Source of the DNA: DATJQA01 sp038057515
Lineage (GTDB): Bacteria > Patescibacteriota > Minisyncoccia > UBA6257 > 2-01-FULL-56-20
DNA length: 8,163 nt
Reading direction: 5' to 3'
Assembly: GCA_038057515.1 (NCBI GenBank)
Contig: JBBUDB010000048.1
Span: 1 to 8,163, forward strand
Position numbers and translations under genes: made by a program. The notes under the pieces were generated by a model. It worked only from the letters and a program-made list of their open reading frames with translations, did not search any database and was not told where the DNA came from. Within the stretch, counting starts at the first letter, position 1; each line of letters begins with the position of its first letter. Below, piece after piece: positions 1 through 6,050 of this stretch.

Positions 1-262
1 GCGGGGCGCATCATTTCAGATTTCGCTTTTTGGATTTGTGTATCAGATTTGGCAATCGCGAGCCAAAAAGAACAAGCACCAGCGAAAGCTGGTGTTTGTT
101 CTTTATTACCGAGTTTTGAGAGGTTCGAGCGGCAGACAAAAACTTATCTCAAATCGGTAAAACACGCCTCCATGGCGGGCGTGATGGACGTTGGAAGCGA
201 AGCGGGATTGATGCCGAACGATTCGAGGGTCTTTGCCCGCTCTGGCTTGAGAGCGTCCGCGT
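1..262. other. Non-coding left edge of the window
   Basis: I see no convincing gene here. The one long open frame (TTG start near 49) runs through a strong hairpin and then antisense into the minus-strand gene at 263-610, and its composition is not protein-like. The stretch holds the terminator at 67-104 and a weak imperfect hairpin near 164-184 (CACGCC facing GGGCGTG). I looked for tRNA arms around the GGTTCGA at 121-127 and found no matching stem. The 3' end of a gene lying before the window would be closed by the 67-104 hairpin. Confidence 0.5.
67..104. terminator. Intrinsic terminator hairpin with GAAA tetraloop
   Basis: The arms at 67-83 and 88-104 pair over 17 positions, with one G-T wobble, around a GAAA tetraloop (84-87). 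The stem core is GCACCAGC/GCTGGTGT. It is flanked by an A-run on the left and CTTTATT on the right, so it could stop transcription from either side. It most likely ends a plus-strand gene outside the window, and may also serve the minus-strand gene 263-610, although that gene's stop codon is about 160 bp away. Confidence 0.75.
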
Positions 263-610
263 TTATTTATCTACCCATTCGTTCGTTTCTGAGTCGATTT
301 CCGCAATGGTGTCCCCGCCACACGGCACTCCGTCCGTACCGAAATAAACTGCTTCAATAACTGTTACGTCGGTTGCGTTTGGCCCCTGGAAATTGCCTTT
401 TCGCTGATATGTATACAACGTAAGCTCGCCGGACTTTTTATCCATACCCTGGGCCTCTAAGAGATATATGCCCCTTTCGTCGCTTCTCTCTTTCGCGACC
501 TCGATGTCCCCGCACCGGCTACGAAGGAGTGATAAAATTTCTTCCCGCGAGGGAATGCGCTCGGGGCCTATTTCGCCGCGATGGAGTTGTGGATCTTCGG
601 GGCCGGACAT
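263..610 (-). CDS. Uncharacterised 115-aa protein
   Basis: I do not recognise this family. The 115-residue product is acidic, soluble, and has no signal peptide or membrane segment. The N-terminal third (about residues 20-45) looks helical. Residues 45-110 look like a small beta-rich domain with alternating strands (GIYLLEAQGM, ELTLYTYQRK, VTVIEAVYFG) and a CGGDTIAEID tail with a single Cys pair candidate (C33 and C97). The composition is protein-like, unlike the overlapping frames on the other strand. The ATG at 610 has no Shine-Dalgarno. A TGG-TAATAT extended -10 candidate (minus strand, 620-628) sits 9 nt upstream of it, consistent with a very short or absent leader. It is transcribed divergently from the cold-shock gene. 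The coding call rests on codon pattern, stop position and promoter, with no homology I can name. Confidence 0.65.
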   Translation of the reverse strand: MSGPEDPQLHRGEIGPERIPSREEILSLLRSRCGDIEVAKERSDERGIYLLEAQGMDKKSGELTLYTYQRKGNFQGPNATDVTVIEAVYFGTDGVPCGGDTIAEIDSETNEWVDK

Positions 611-619
611 GGTGCTTGG

Positions 620-628
620 ATATTACCA
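620..628 (-). promoter_or_regulatory. Extended -10 candidate for the 115-aa gene
   Basis: On the minus strand TGG-TAATAT is read at 628-620. It matches an extended -10 (TGn plus 4 of 6 of TATAAT) and lies 9 nt before the ATG at 610. I see no clear -35. It fits the short-leader pattern of other genes in the window. Confidence 0.35.
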
Positions 629-752
629 CGCTCCCATGAATGCCCCAAAATCCGCCCCCGACAGGACTCCGGGTTCGTCTTCCAGGCAAAATATGTGCTA
701 TTATTGATTCTAGTAGCAAAATCAAGGTTTAAACCGCTTTGAGGCGCTCCTA

Positions 753-781
753 TTGACAGGTTCTTCATTAAGTACTATAAT
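753..781 (+). promoter_or_regulatory. Perfect sigma70 promoter of the cold-shock gene
   Basis: TTGACA (753-758) and TATAAT (776-781) are both exact consensus hexamers, separated by the optimal 17 bp. Transcription would start near 788, giving a leader of about 57 nt before the ATG at 845. That makes this the strongest promoter visible in the window and implies high expression of the cold-shock protein. Cold-shock genes are often controlled by leader RNA structure. I see no recognisable cold-box motif in this leader. Confidence 0.85.
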
Positions 782-844
782 GGAACCTACGATACACAAC
801 CCACAGAGACAGGTCGAGTTTCTAGAGAAAAAAGCAAACACACC

Positions 845-1051
845 ATGAAAGGAACCATCAAGACGCTCACCGAGCGGGGGTTTGGATTCATCGCTCGCGA
901 AGGCGAGACGAAGGATCTCTTCTTCCACTCGAAGGACTTGGTCGGCGTTACTTTCGATGAGCTCAAGGTAGGCGACAACGTCACCTTTGAGGTCACCGAG
1001 GGCGAGAAAGGCCCGGCCGCGACGAACGTCCAGCGCGTCAAGGCTGAATAG
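845..1051 (+). CDS. Cold-shock domain protein (CspA family)
   Basis: This is a small single-stranded RNA/DNA-binding protein of the OB-fold cold-shock family, which acts in the cytoplasm as an RNA chaperone. The 68-residue product spans the usual family length of 65-70. RNP1 is RGFGFI at residues 11-16, RNP2 is DLFFHS at 24-29, and the typical end of the fold, GPAATNVQRV, is at 56-65. The aromatic residue normally found in the KWFN segment of strand 1 is missing: residues 5-9 read IKTLT. The leader just before the start (GAGAAAAAAG, about 825-834) gives at best a weak ribosome binding site. The gene is monocistronic, lying between a perfect consensus promoter and a strong palindromic terminator. 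CspA family membership is secure; whether it responds to cold is not shown. Confidence 0.95.
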   Translation: MKGTIKTLTERGFGFIAREGETKDLFFHSKDLVGVTFDELKVGDNVTFEVTEGEKGPAATNVQRVKAE

Positions 1052-1059
1052 CCCGCGAC

Positions 1060-1109
1060 AAGCGCAAATAAAAACACCCCGCCTAGGCGGGGTGTTTTTA
1101 TTTGCGCTT
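1060..1109. terminator. 50-bp perfect palindromic bidirectional terminator
   Basis: Bases 1060-1109 form an uninterrupted perfect inverted repeat with 25-base arms. The core is ACACCCCGCCT facing AGGCGGGGTGT, followed on either strand by TTTTTATTTG. The GC-rich stem plus T-rich tail is a classic intrinsic terminator, and the symmetry lets it work on both strands. It begins 9 bp after the cold-shock stop codon and insulates that strongly promoted gene from the doxX-like gene, whose own -10 is only 27 bp further on. Confidence 0.92.
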
Positions 1110-1132
1110 CCGGGATGCCGTCTTTTGAGGAA

Positions 1133-1141
1133 TGCTATAAT
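1133..1141 (+). promoter_or_regulatory. Extended -10 giving a leaderless doxX-like mRNA
   Basis: TGC-TATAAT is an exact extended -10 (TATAAT at 1136-1141). No good -35 is seen, which is usual for extended -10 promoters. Only 6 nt separate it from the ATG at 1148, so RNA synthesis would begin at or next to the A of the start codon. Confidence 0.7.
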
Positions 1142-1147
1142 AAACGC

Positions 1148-1618
1148 ATGACCCTACCCGCAAAACTCACTCTCACGGTCGCGCGCGTCTCGCTCGGCTG
1201 GCTATTTTTTTATGCCGGCTACACCAAGCTCATTAATCCCGCCTGGACCGCGGCTGGCTATTTGAAGGGCGCGAAGGCCTTTGTCGGTTTCTACGCCTGG
1301 CTCGCCTCGCCGGACATGATCGGCGTGACGAACGCCCTGAACGCCTGGGGTCTCGCGCTCATCGGTCTCGCGCTCATCTTCGGCATCTCGGTGCGGCTCG
1401 CCGGCATTTTGGGGGCGCTCATGATGCTCCTCTACTACCTCCCCCTCGGCTTCCCCCATCCGAACGCCCATAGCTATATTGTCGACGAACACATCGTCTA
1501 CGCCGCACTCCTCTTATTTTTTGCCGCCGTCCGGGCTGGCCGCACCTGGGGCTTCGACGAGGCACTGCGCCGCCGCATCGAGCGACGCTCGCCGCGCTTG
1601 GCCGCTCTCATCGGCTAG
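1148..1618 (+). CDS. DoxX-family integral membrane protein
   Basis: This 156-residue protein has four predicted membrane helices, at about residues 7-25, 60-80, 82-100 and 112-130. It follows the DoxX/DoxD pattern: an N-terminal RVSLGWLFFYAGYTKLINP segment, a middle helix with GLALIFGISVRLAGILGALMMLLYYLP, and a final SYIVDEHIVYAALLLFFAA helix. Such proteins are linked to quinone-dependent oxidation of sulfur compounds or to redox stress complexes, but most members are uncharacterised. The open frame extends 11 codons further upstream to an ATG at 1115. I chose 1148 because the -10 box lies inside that extension and the DoxX similarity starts after it. The basic tail (RRRIERRSPR) should be cytoplasmic. 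The next gene follows after 21 bp, so the two probably share a transcript. Confidence 0.85.
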   Translation: MTLPAKLTLTVARVSLGWLFFYAGYTKLINPAWTAAGYLKGAKAFVGFYAWLASPDMIGVTNALNAWGLALIGLALIFGISVRLAGILGALMMLLYYLPLGFPHPNAHSYIVDEHIVYAALLLFFAAVRAGRTWGFDEALRRRIERRSPRLAALIG

Positions 1619-1639
1619 GAGAACTCATATCAAAACCCC

Positions 1640-2947
1640 ATGCCGCGACCGCTCACCTCGCCAAAGAAGGCGCTCCGCGCGTGGGTCGTTGATGTCTCTA
1701 TGGGCTACGGCCACCAACGGACGGCCTATCCCCTCCGCGACCTCGCGCCAGACGGCGTGGTGCTTAATGCCAACGACTACGCCGGCATGCCGGCCTCCGA
1801 CCGGAGCACCTGGGCGGAGGGCCGGGCTTTTTACGAATTCGTCTCCAAGACCGAACGCTTGCCGGTCCTCGGCAGGCTCATCTTCGGCGCCTTCGACCGC
1901 TTCCAGCGCATCATTGATTTTTACCCCCGCCGGAGCCACTCCGAGCCCACGCTCCAGCTCCGCCAGAACTTCCGCCTCATCCGCCGCGGCTGGGGCGAAG
2001 ATCTCATTCGCCGCCTAGCGAAAAACCCGCTCCCGCTCGTAACGACGTTTTTCACCGTCGCCTACATGGCCGAGTTCTTCAATTATCCAGGCGACATTTA
2101 TTGCGCGGTCTGCGACACCGACATCTCCCGCACCTGGGCGCCGCCGGACGCCGCCGCCTCGCGCATCCGCTATTTCGCACCGACAGCTCACGCCGCCGAA
2201 CGCCTGGCTCGCTACGGCGTACGCCCCGAAAATATTTTCCTAACCGGCTATCCTCTCCCCAAAGAGAACCTCGGTTCGGCAAAAGGCACAATCGCCCGGC
2301 GCGATCTGGCTCACCGCATCGCGAACCTCGATCCGAGGGGCGTCTACCGCGCCGGATACGGCCGAGTGGTGCGCCAGTATGCGGGAGTCATTCCGCGCCG
2401 CGCCGATCATCCCCTCACGGTCATGTTCGCGATCGGCGGCGCCGGCGCCCAACGCAACATCGCCCTCGCCGCCGCAGGCGCTTTTGAGCCGAAGATTCGC
2501 GCCCAGACCATAAGATTCCGCATCGCCGTTGGCAGCCGAAAAGAACCGCGCGACCTGGTTCGCGCCGGACTCATTAAGCTCGGTCTTGAGAAAAACGTCG
2601 AGCTTATCGGCGCCAAAACGACCACCGAATATTTTTCCGCTTTCAACGAAGCGCTCCGCGAGACCGACATCCTCTGGACCAAGCCATCAGAGCTCTCGTT
2701 CTACGCCGGACTGGGGATTCCCATCATCATCGCCCCACCCCTCGGCTCCCAAGAGGACTTCAATAAGGACTGGCTCATGACCATCGGCGCCGGAATGCCC
2801 CAAAAAGACCCGCGTTACGTTGATCAGTGGCTCTTTGACTATCTTGAGGCCGGCTGGTTCGCCGAAGCGGCGCTTCAAGGATTCGTCGGAGTCGAGAAGG
2901 CGGGCGCGTATCACATCGAACAAATCGTCAAAAATCACGCCCCGTAA
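1640..2947 (+). CDS. GT-B / MurG-like glycosyltransferase-family protein
   Basis: This 435-residue soluble protein has the layout of a GT-B enzyme related to MurG and monogalactosyldiacylglycerol synthase. Near the N-terminus, a glycine-rich loop after the first strand reads VVDVSMGYGHQRTA (residues 16-29), matching the acceptor-side GxGH loop. A linker signature follows, FAPTAHAAERLARYGV...IFLTGYPLP (179-206). The C-terminal nucleotide-sugar half starts with LTVMFAIGGAGAQ (259-271) and carries a donor-site segment, WTKPSELSFYAGLGIPIIIAPPLGSQEDFN (346-375). The family transfers sugars to lipid or cell-wall acceptors at the membrane; the actual substrate here cannot be read from sequence. At 435 residues it is longer than typical MurG (about 355), and the extra length lies around residues 45-130. 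The ATG has an AGGAGA about 17 nt upstream, too far for a normal ribosome binding site. It follows the doxX-like gene closely. A non-catalytic GT-B relative is possible. Confidence 0.75.
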   Translation: MPRPLTSPKKALRAWVVDVSMGYGHQRTAYPLRDLAPDGVVLNANDYAGMPASDRSTWAEGRAFYEFVSKTERLPVLGRLIFGAFDRFQRIIDFYPRRSHSEPTLQLRQNFRLIRRGWGEDLIRRLAKNPLPLVTTFFTVAYMAEFFNYPGDIYCAVCDTDISRTWAPPDAAASRIRYFAPTAHAAERLARYGVRPENIFLTGYPLPKENLGSAKGTIARRDLAHRIANLDPRGVYRAGYGRVVRQYAGVIPRRADHPLTVMFAIGGAGAQRNIALAAAGAFEPKIRAQTIRFRIAVGSRKEPRDLVRAGLIKLGLEKNVELIGAKTTTEYFSAFNEALRETDILWTKPSELSFYAGLGIPIIIAPPLGSQEDFNKDWLMTIGAGMPQKDPRYVDQWLFDYLEAGWFAEAALQGFVGVEKAGAYHIEQIVKNHAP

Positions 2948-3039
2948 TATGCCCCGCCAACCTTCTTGTTATTTGAACATCGTTTCGACCATTCCGACCA
3001 AAGGTCTGGGCGCGGGTTTTCCCCTGCATTATACGGGAC

Positions 3040-3930
3040 ATGGCCTGGCTCGCATTTAGCGTCTTCGGCTATTTTTTGAACAGCATCGCGATCGCGATCG
3101 ACAAGACGCTTTTGCGCCGCGCCATTCCTCATCCGGCCGCCTATGCCTTCGCCGTGGCCGGGCTGGGCGGCATCGTCATTCCCGCCCTGCCATTCGTCAA
3201 TCGTCCGCCGGGAATACTTCTTTTCGCGAGCTTGGCCGCCGGAGCGATATTCACTCTCGCTCTTTTTCTCTTCTACAAACTCCTTCAAGAGAGCGAGGCC
3301 TCGCGCGTCACGCCGCTCGTCGGCGGTCTGACGCCGGTCGTCATTCTCATTCTCGGCTGGTTCTTTCTCGGTGAAACGCTCACGCTTCTTGAGATCGCCG
3401 CCTTCGCGCTCATCCTTTTCGGTTCCGTGATCGTCAGCCGCCCGGCGCCAAGCGGATACCGCGGAGAGAGGCGCTCGATCTTCCTCCCGGGGCTCATCGT
3501 GGCAACCGTATTTGCCGTCTCGTACGCGGGAAGCAAGTTCGTCTATGTGAACGCCGATTTTATCGGCGCCCTCTTGTGGCGCACGGCTGGAAGCGCGGCG
3601 GCCGCTTTCGCGCTTCTTCTCTCCGCCGAAAACCGCCGGGCGATCATCGGCGTTCTCCGCGCCCCCCGCGAGAGCACGACGATCGCCTTTGTTGGCGGCC
3701 AGAGCGCCGGGGCGGCGAGCTTCGTGCTCGTGAACTACGCCCTTTCGATCGGCCACACCGCCATCGTGAACGCGCTGGCCGGATTACAATATGTTTTCCT
3801 GTTTTTGATAGTGCTCGGCTTCGGGCGATCCTTCCCCGCTATCCGCGAACACATTCGGGGTAGTGTCGCGAGCAAGGTGGCCGGCGTGATCCTGATCGGC
3901 GGCGGCATCGCCCTCTTGGCCTTCACCTAA
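3040..3930 (+). CDS. EamA/DMT-family transporter
   Basis: This 296-residue integral membrane protein fits the 10-helix drug/metabolite transporter superfamily, with two EamA repeats. Repeat 1 covers about residues 1-133 and ends with the typical VTPLVGGLTPVVILILGWFFLGETLTLLEIAAFALILFGSVIV segment (with the conserved GE pair at 111-112). A basic loop (about 134-147, SGYRGERRS) leads to repeat 2 at 148-296. Repeat 2 is more divergent and lacks the GE motif. Members export or import metabolites such as amino acids or sugars; the substrate is unknown. The gene starts 92 bp after the previous stop. The bases TTATAC at 3029-3034 could be a weak -10, but this is not convincing. The glycoside hydrolase follows after 14 bp, suggesting co-transcription. 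Confidence 0.85.
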   Translation: MAWLAFSVFGYFLNSIAIAIDKTLLRRAIPHPAAYAFAVAGLGGIVIPALPFVNRPPGILLFASLAAGAIFTLALFLFYKLLQESEASRVTPLVGGLTPVVILILGWFFLGETLTLLEIAAFALILFGSVIVSRPAPSGYRGERRSIFLPGLIVATVFAVSYAGSKFVYVNADFIGALLWRTAGSAAAAFALLLSAENRRAIIGVLRAPRESTTIAFVGGQSAGAASFVLVNYALSIGHTAIVNALAGLQYVFLFLIVLGFGRSFPAIREHIRGSVASKVAGVILIGGGIALLAFT

Positions 3931-3944
3931 CGCGCATCGCCCCC

Positions 3945-5033
3945 ATGTCTAAGCTCAAAAAAATTGCCGCCACCGGCGCGATCATCATCGCCTCTTTTGC
4001 CGTTCTTCTCGCGCTCTTGTGGCAGATCGACCTCTCTGGTCCGGAACCCGTCTGGGGGCTCACCTTTAGCGACATCTATGCCCAAGAGCTCGGCCTCGAG
4101 CCGCGGACGGTCTATGCGGCCATTCTCGATGAGCTTCGGCCGGCCCGGATGCGCCTTGTCGCCTACTGGAACCGCATCGAACCGGAGCGCCAAATCTATT
4201 CTAGTATTTTGCAAAATACTAGAATAGAGACAGAGAAGGGAGAACGGATTTTTAGCGACCTCGACTGGCAGGTCCAGGAAGCCGCCAAGCGGAATATTCC
4301 TCTAACGCTCGCCGTCGGCTACCGCACGCCCCGCTGGCCCGAGTGCCACATCCCCGACTGGGCCAGCGGTCTGGACGCGCCGGAATTTGAAGCGGTTCTC
4401 ATGGATTACTTGAAAACGATCGTCCTGCGCTATCGCGAAAATCCCGCCATCGCCGTTTGGCAAGTGGAGAACGAGCCCTCCCTCGGCGTCTTCGGGCGCT
4501 GTCCGAAACCGGACGCGAACCTCCTGAAGCGCGAGGTCGCGTTCGTACGCTCGCTTGATGCCTCTCGGCCCATTATGGTGACCGACAGCGGCGAGCTCGG
4601 CTACTGGCCCCGCGGCGCGGGACTAAGCGACACTTTCGGCACGACGCTTTATCGTTATATTTGGAATAAGCGCTTCGGCTCCTTCACCCACATCTTCCCG
4701 CCGGCCTGGTATGGATTGCGAGAATTCCTCACGACGAAAATTTCCGGCACCAAACAGTTCGTCATCGCCGAGCTCCAGGCCGAACCGTGGGCGATCGGCG
4801 AGAAGCCGCTCATCGCCGTCGACTTCGACCTTCAGGTCCGAGACTTCAACCCGGAGGCCTTCCGAAACATCATCAACTTCACGCGCCGCACCGGAATTTC
4901 CGAGGCCTATCTCTGGGGCGCGGAGTGGTGGTATTGGCGGAAAGTTAAGGGCGACGATCGCTTCTGGAATATCGGCAAGGAGTTATTTGCGAGTAGCTCC
5001 GGCCGAGCGCTTCCCGTCGGCGATAGTCGCTAA
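3945..5033 (+). CDS. Membrane-anchored clan GH-A glycoside hydrolase
   Basis: The 362-residue product has an N-terminal membrane anchor or uncleaved signal (residues 9-28, preceded by KLKK) and an extracytoplasmic TIM-barrel hydrolase domain. Clan GH-A signatures are clear: YWNRIEPE (74-81), strand-4 WQVENEPS (172-179) with E177 as likely acid/base, strand-7 FVIAELQAEP (272-281) with E276 as likely nucleophile, and LWGAEWWYW (323-331) at strand 8. This arrangement fits retaining enzymes related to GH5/GH39-like families. The substrate is unknown; a beta-linked glycan is the default expectation. A 34-bp palindrome (4195-4228) inserts residues 84-95 into the loop between RIEPE and FSDLDW, where relatives normally have only a few residues. 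Both catalytic Glu residues are intact, so the enzyme could still work. There is no Shine-Dalgarno, and the gene lies 14 bp after the transporter. Its last 51 bp overlap the convergent obgE. Confidence 0.82.
   Translation: MSKLKKIAATGAIIIASFAVLLALLWQIDLSGPEPVWGLTFSDIYAQELGLEPRTVYAAILDELRPARMRLVAYWNRIEPERQIYSSILQNTRIETEKGERIFSDLDWQVQEAAKRNIPLTLAVGYRTPRWPECHIPDWASGLDAPEFEAVLMDYLKTIVLRYRENPAIAVWQVENEPSLGVFGRCPKPDANLLKREVAFVRSLDASRPIMVTDSGELGYWPRGAGLSDTFGTTLYRYIWNKRFGSFTHIFPPAWYGLREFLTTKISGTKQFVIAELQAEPWAIGEKPLIAVDFDLQVRDFNPEAFRNIINFTRRTGISEAYLWGAEWWYWRKVKGDDRFWNIGKELFASSSGRALPVGDSR
4195..4228. repeat. In-frame 34-bp perfect palindrome inside the hydrolase gene
   Basis: Two 17-base arms (TCTATTCTAGTATTTTG and its exact complement) meet without a loop. 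The stretch is almost all A/T in a gene that is otherwise GC-rich. It supplies codons 84-95 (roughly IYSSILQNTRIE) without breaking the frame. The location, a surface loop after RIEPE, is where an insertion would be tolerated. This is the style of palindromic elements known to insert within genes in Rickettsia. Whether it belongs to a dispersed family in this genome cannot be seen from one copy. Confidence 0.75.
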
Positions 5034-5969
5034 TATCTCGCGCGCCTTAGCGAGCGAAACGTCGTCGTAAATAGAAATGGCCAGTATCTTCGGGTTGAGC
5101 TTTTTCATGGCGGCCACGATCTTTTTGAGCTTTTCGGGCGAGGCCTCGTCGCTTCGGCTCACGATAAGATATTCTTCTTTTTTCGCGAGCGCCGGATTGT
5201 AGGCCTTGAGCTCCGCGCGAACGACTTTGTAGTCGGCCACGGGGTCGGCGGAATCGGCCGCCACGAAGTGGAAGAGAATGCGCGTGCGCTCGATGTGGCG
5301 GAGGAATTTAATGCCTAGCCCCCTGCCGCCCGAGGCGCCTTCAATGAGGCCGGGGATGTCGGCCAAAATGAGGTCGTAATGCACGCCGAGGTTCGGCTCG
5401 AGTGTCGTAAATGGATAGTTCGCCACCTTCGCGCTCGCCCGGGTAAGTTCGTTCAACAAGCTCGATTTCCCGACGTTCGGGAGCCCGACGAATCCCACAT
5501 CCGCGATGAGCTTCAATTCGAGCCGCAGCTCGGCCGTCTCGCCGAGCTGGCCTTCTTGAAACTGTCTCGGCGAGGTATTCGTGGACGAACGGAAATGAAA
5601 ATTCCCCTTACCGCCCCGGCCGCCTTTGGCAACCAAGACCCGCTCGCCGATCGCGACCACTTCCTCGTCTTTGCCCGTCGCAAGATTATGGATAACCGTG
5701 CCGACGGGTACGGGCAAGACGAGGGTCTCGGCGCTCTGACCGTCCACGAACTGGCCGCGGCCGTCATCGCCGCTTTCGGCGACAACCTTCTTTTTGAATC
5801 GGAAGTGATTTAAGGCCGACAAGTCCGCCACGCCCTCGAAATAGACGCTCCCGCCCGTGCCGCCGGTGCCGCCCGCCGGCCCCAAGCTCATCAGGTTCTT
5901 ATTGAAAGCCACGGCGCCCTTCCCACCGGAACCGGCCGCGACCGAGATTGTGACGTCGTCTATTAACAT
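4983..5969 (-). CDS. obgE: Obg-family GTPase (ribosome assembly)
   Basis: This is a GTPase that binds the large ribosomal subunit late in its assembly and monitors GTP/ppGpp levels. The 328-residue product has the glycine-rich Obg fold at residues 1-157 (GSGGKGAVAF at 13-22, GPAGGTGGTGGSV at 30-42, GGRGGKGN at 116-123) and a G domain from 158 on. G1 is GLPNVGKS (162-169), the switch region is YPFTTLEPNLG (185-195) and G3 is DIPG (204-207). G4 reads SRSD (271-274) in place of the usual NKxD, and G5 ISIYD (298-302) is also off consensus. There is no C-terminal Obg_C domain, as in many short Obg proteins. The frame extends upstream to 6143, but homology begins at the ATG at 5969. A TACCAT sits 6 nt before that start, consistent with leaderless initiation. 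Confidence 0.95.
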   Translation of the reverse strand: MLIDDVTISVAAGSGGKGAVAFNKNLMSLGPAGGTGGTGGSVYFEGVADLSALNHFRFKKKVVAESGDDGRGQFVDGQSAETLVLPVPVGTVIHNLATGKDEEVVAIGERVLVAKGGRGGKGNFHFRSSTNTSPRQFQEGQLGETAELRLELKLIADVGFVGLPNVGKSSLLNELTRASAKVANYPFTTLEPNLGVHYDLILADIPGLIEGASGGRGLGIKFLRHIERTRILFHFVAADSADPVADYKVVRAELKAYNPALAKKEEYLIVSRSDEASPEKLKKIVAAMKKLNPKILAISIYDDVSLAKAREILATIADGKRSAGATRK

Positions 5970-5975
5970 GTGGCT

Positions 5976-5981
5976 ATGGTA
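5976..5981 (-). promoter_or_regulatory. Candidate -10 for a leaderless obgE mRNA
   Basis: TACCAT (4 of 6 to TATAAT) is read on the minus strand. Exactly 6 nt separate it from the ATG at 5969, the same spacing as at the doxX-like and rmuC genes. No clear -35 is seen. The weak match alone would not be convincing; the repeated spacing is what supports it. Confidence 0.4.
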
Positions 5982-5996
5982 GCCCGAAGAGGTGCG

Positions 5997-6026
5997 TTGA
6001 GTCCAACGCCCGTCTCGGAGTATGAT
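5997..6026 (+). promoter_or_regulatory. Promoter ahead of the GIY-YIG unit
   Basis: TTGAGT (5997-6002) and TATGAT (6021-6026) are 18 bp apart and match the sigma70 hexamers at 4 and 5 of 6 positions. The -10 ends 3 bp before the left inverted repeat of the GIY-YIG unit, so the promoter belongs to the flanking DNA, not to the unit. The transcript would start within the left repeat and run through the nuclease into the gene at 6322. The promoter is divergent from the obgE promoter. Confidence 0.55.
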
Positions 6027-6029
6027 TAG

Positions 6030-6048
6030 CCCGGTACTACAACTCCGA
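6030..6048 (+). repeat. Left 19-bp inverted repeat of the GIY-YIG unit
   Basis: This is the exact reverse complement of 6303-6321. Symmetry stops abruptly on both sides: 6029/6322 and 6049/6302 do not pair. It lies in the 5' untranslated part of the nuclease mRNA, two bases before the start codon. Confidence 0.9.
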
Positions 6049-6050
6049 CG

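Larger units (their letters stand above)
611..844. other. Divergent intergenic region with promoters
   Basis: This 234-bp gap separates the minus-strand 115-aa gene from the cold-shock gene. It carries the -10 candidate at 620-628, a second extended -10-like site (TGC-TATTAT, 696-704) without a recognisable -35, a short hairpin TTGATT/AATCAA between about 704 and 725, and the consensus promoter at 753-781. No open frame here looks coding. Confidence 0.5.

Noticed and set aside
121..140. A tRNA TpsiC-like GGTTCGA in the left edge
   Set aside because: The flanking bases do not form a 5-bp arm, and no acceptor, D or anticodon stems are present on either strand.
49..360. A 103-codon plus-strand frame at the left edge
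   Set aside because: It reads through a strong terminator hairpin, needs a TTG start with no supporting signal, and is antisense to the more protein-like gene at 263-610.
1479..2018. A 179-codon plus-strand frame spanning the doxX-like/glycosyltransferase junction
   Set aside because: It is Ser/Arg/Pro/Ala-rich without any domain and overlaps two well-supported genes in another frame.
2996..3006. A hairpin GACC-AAA-GGTC as a possible terminator after the glycosyltransferase gene
   Set aside because: The stem is only 4 bp and the nearest T-run is about 10 bases further on, so it is not a credible intrinsic terminator.
2935..3756. A 273-codon minus-strand open frame antisense to the EamA transporter
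   Set aside because: The product is a low-complexity run of Arg, Glu, Asp and Gly typical of the antisense frame of a GC-rich membrane protein gene. The plus-strand frame has clear DMT helices and motifs.
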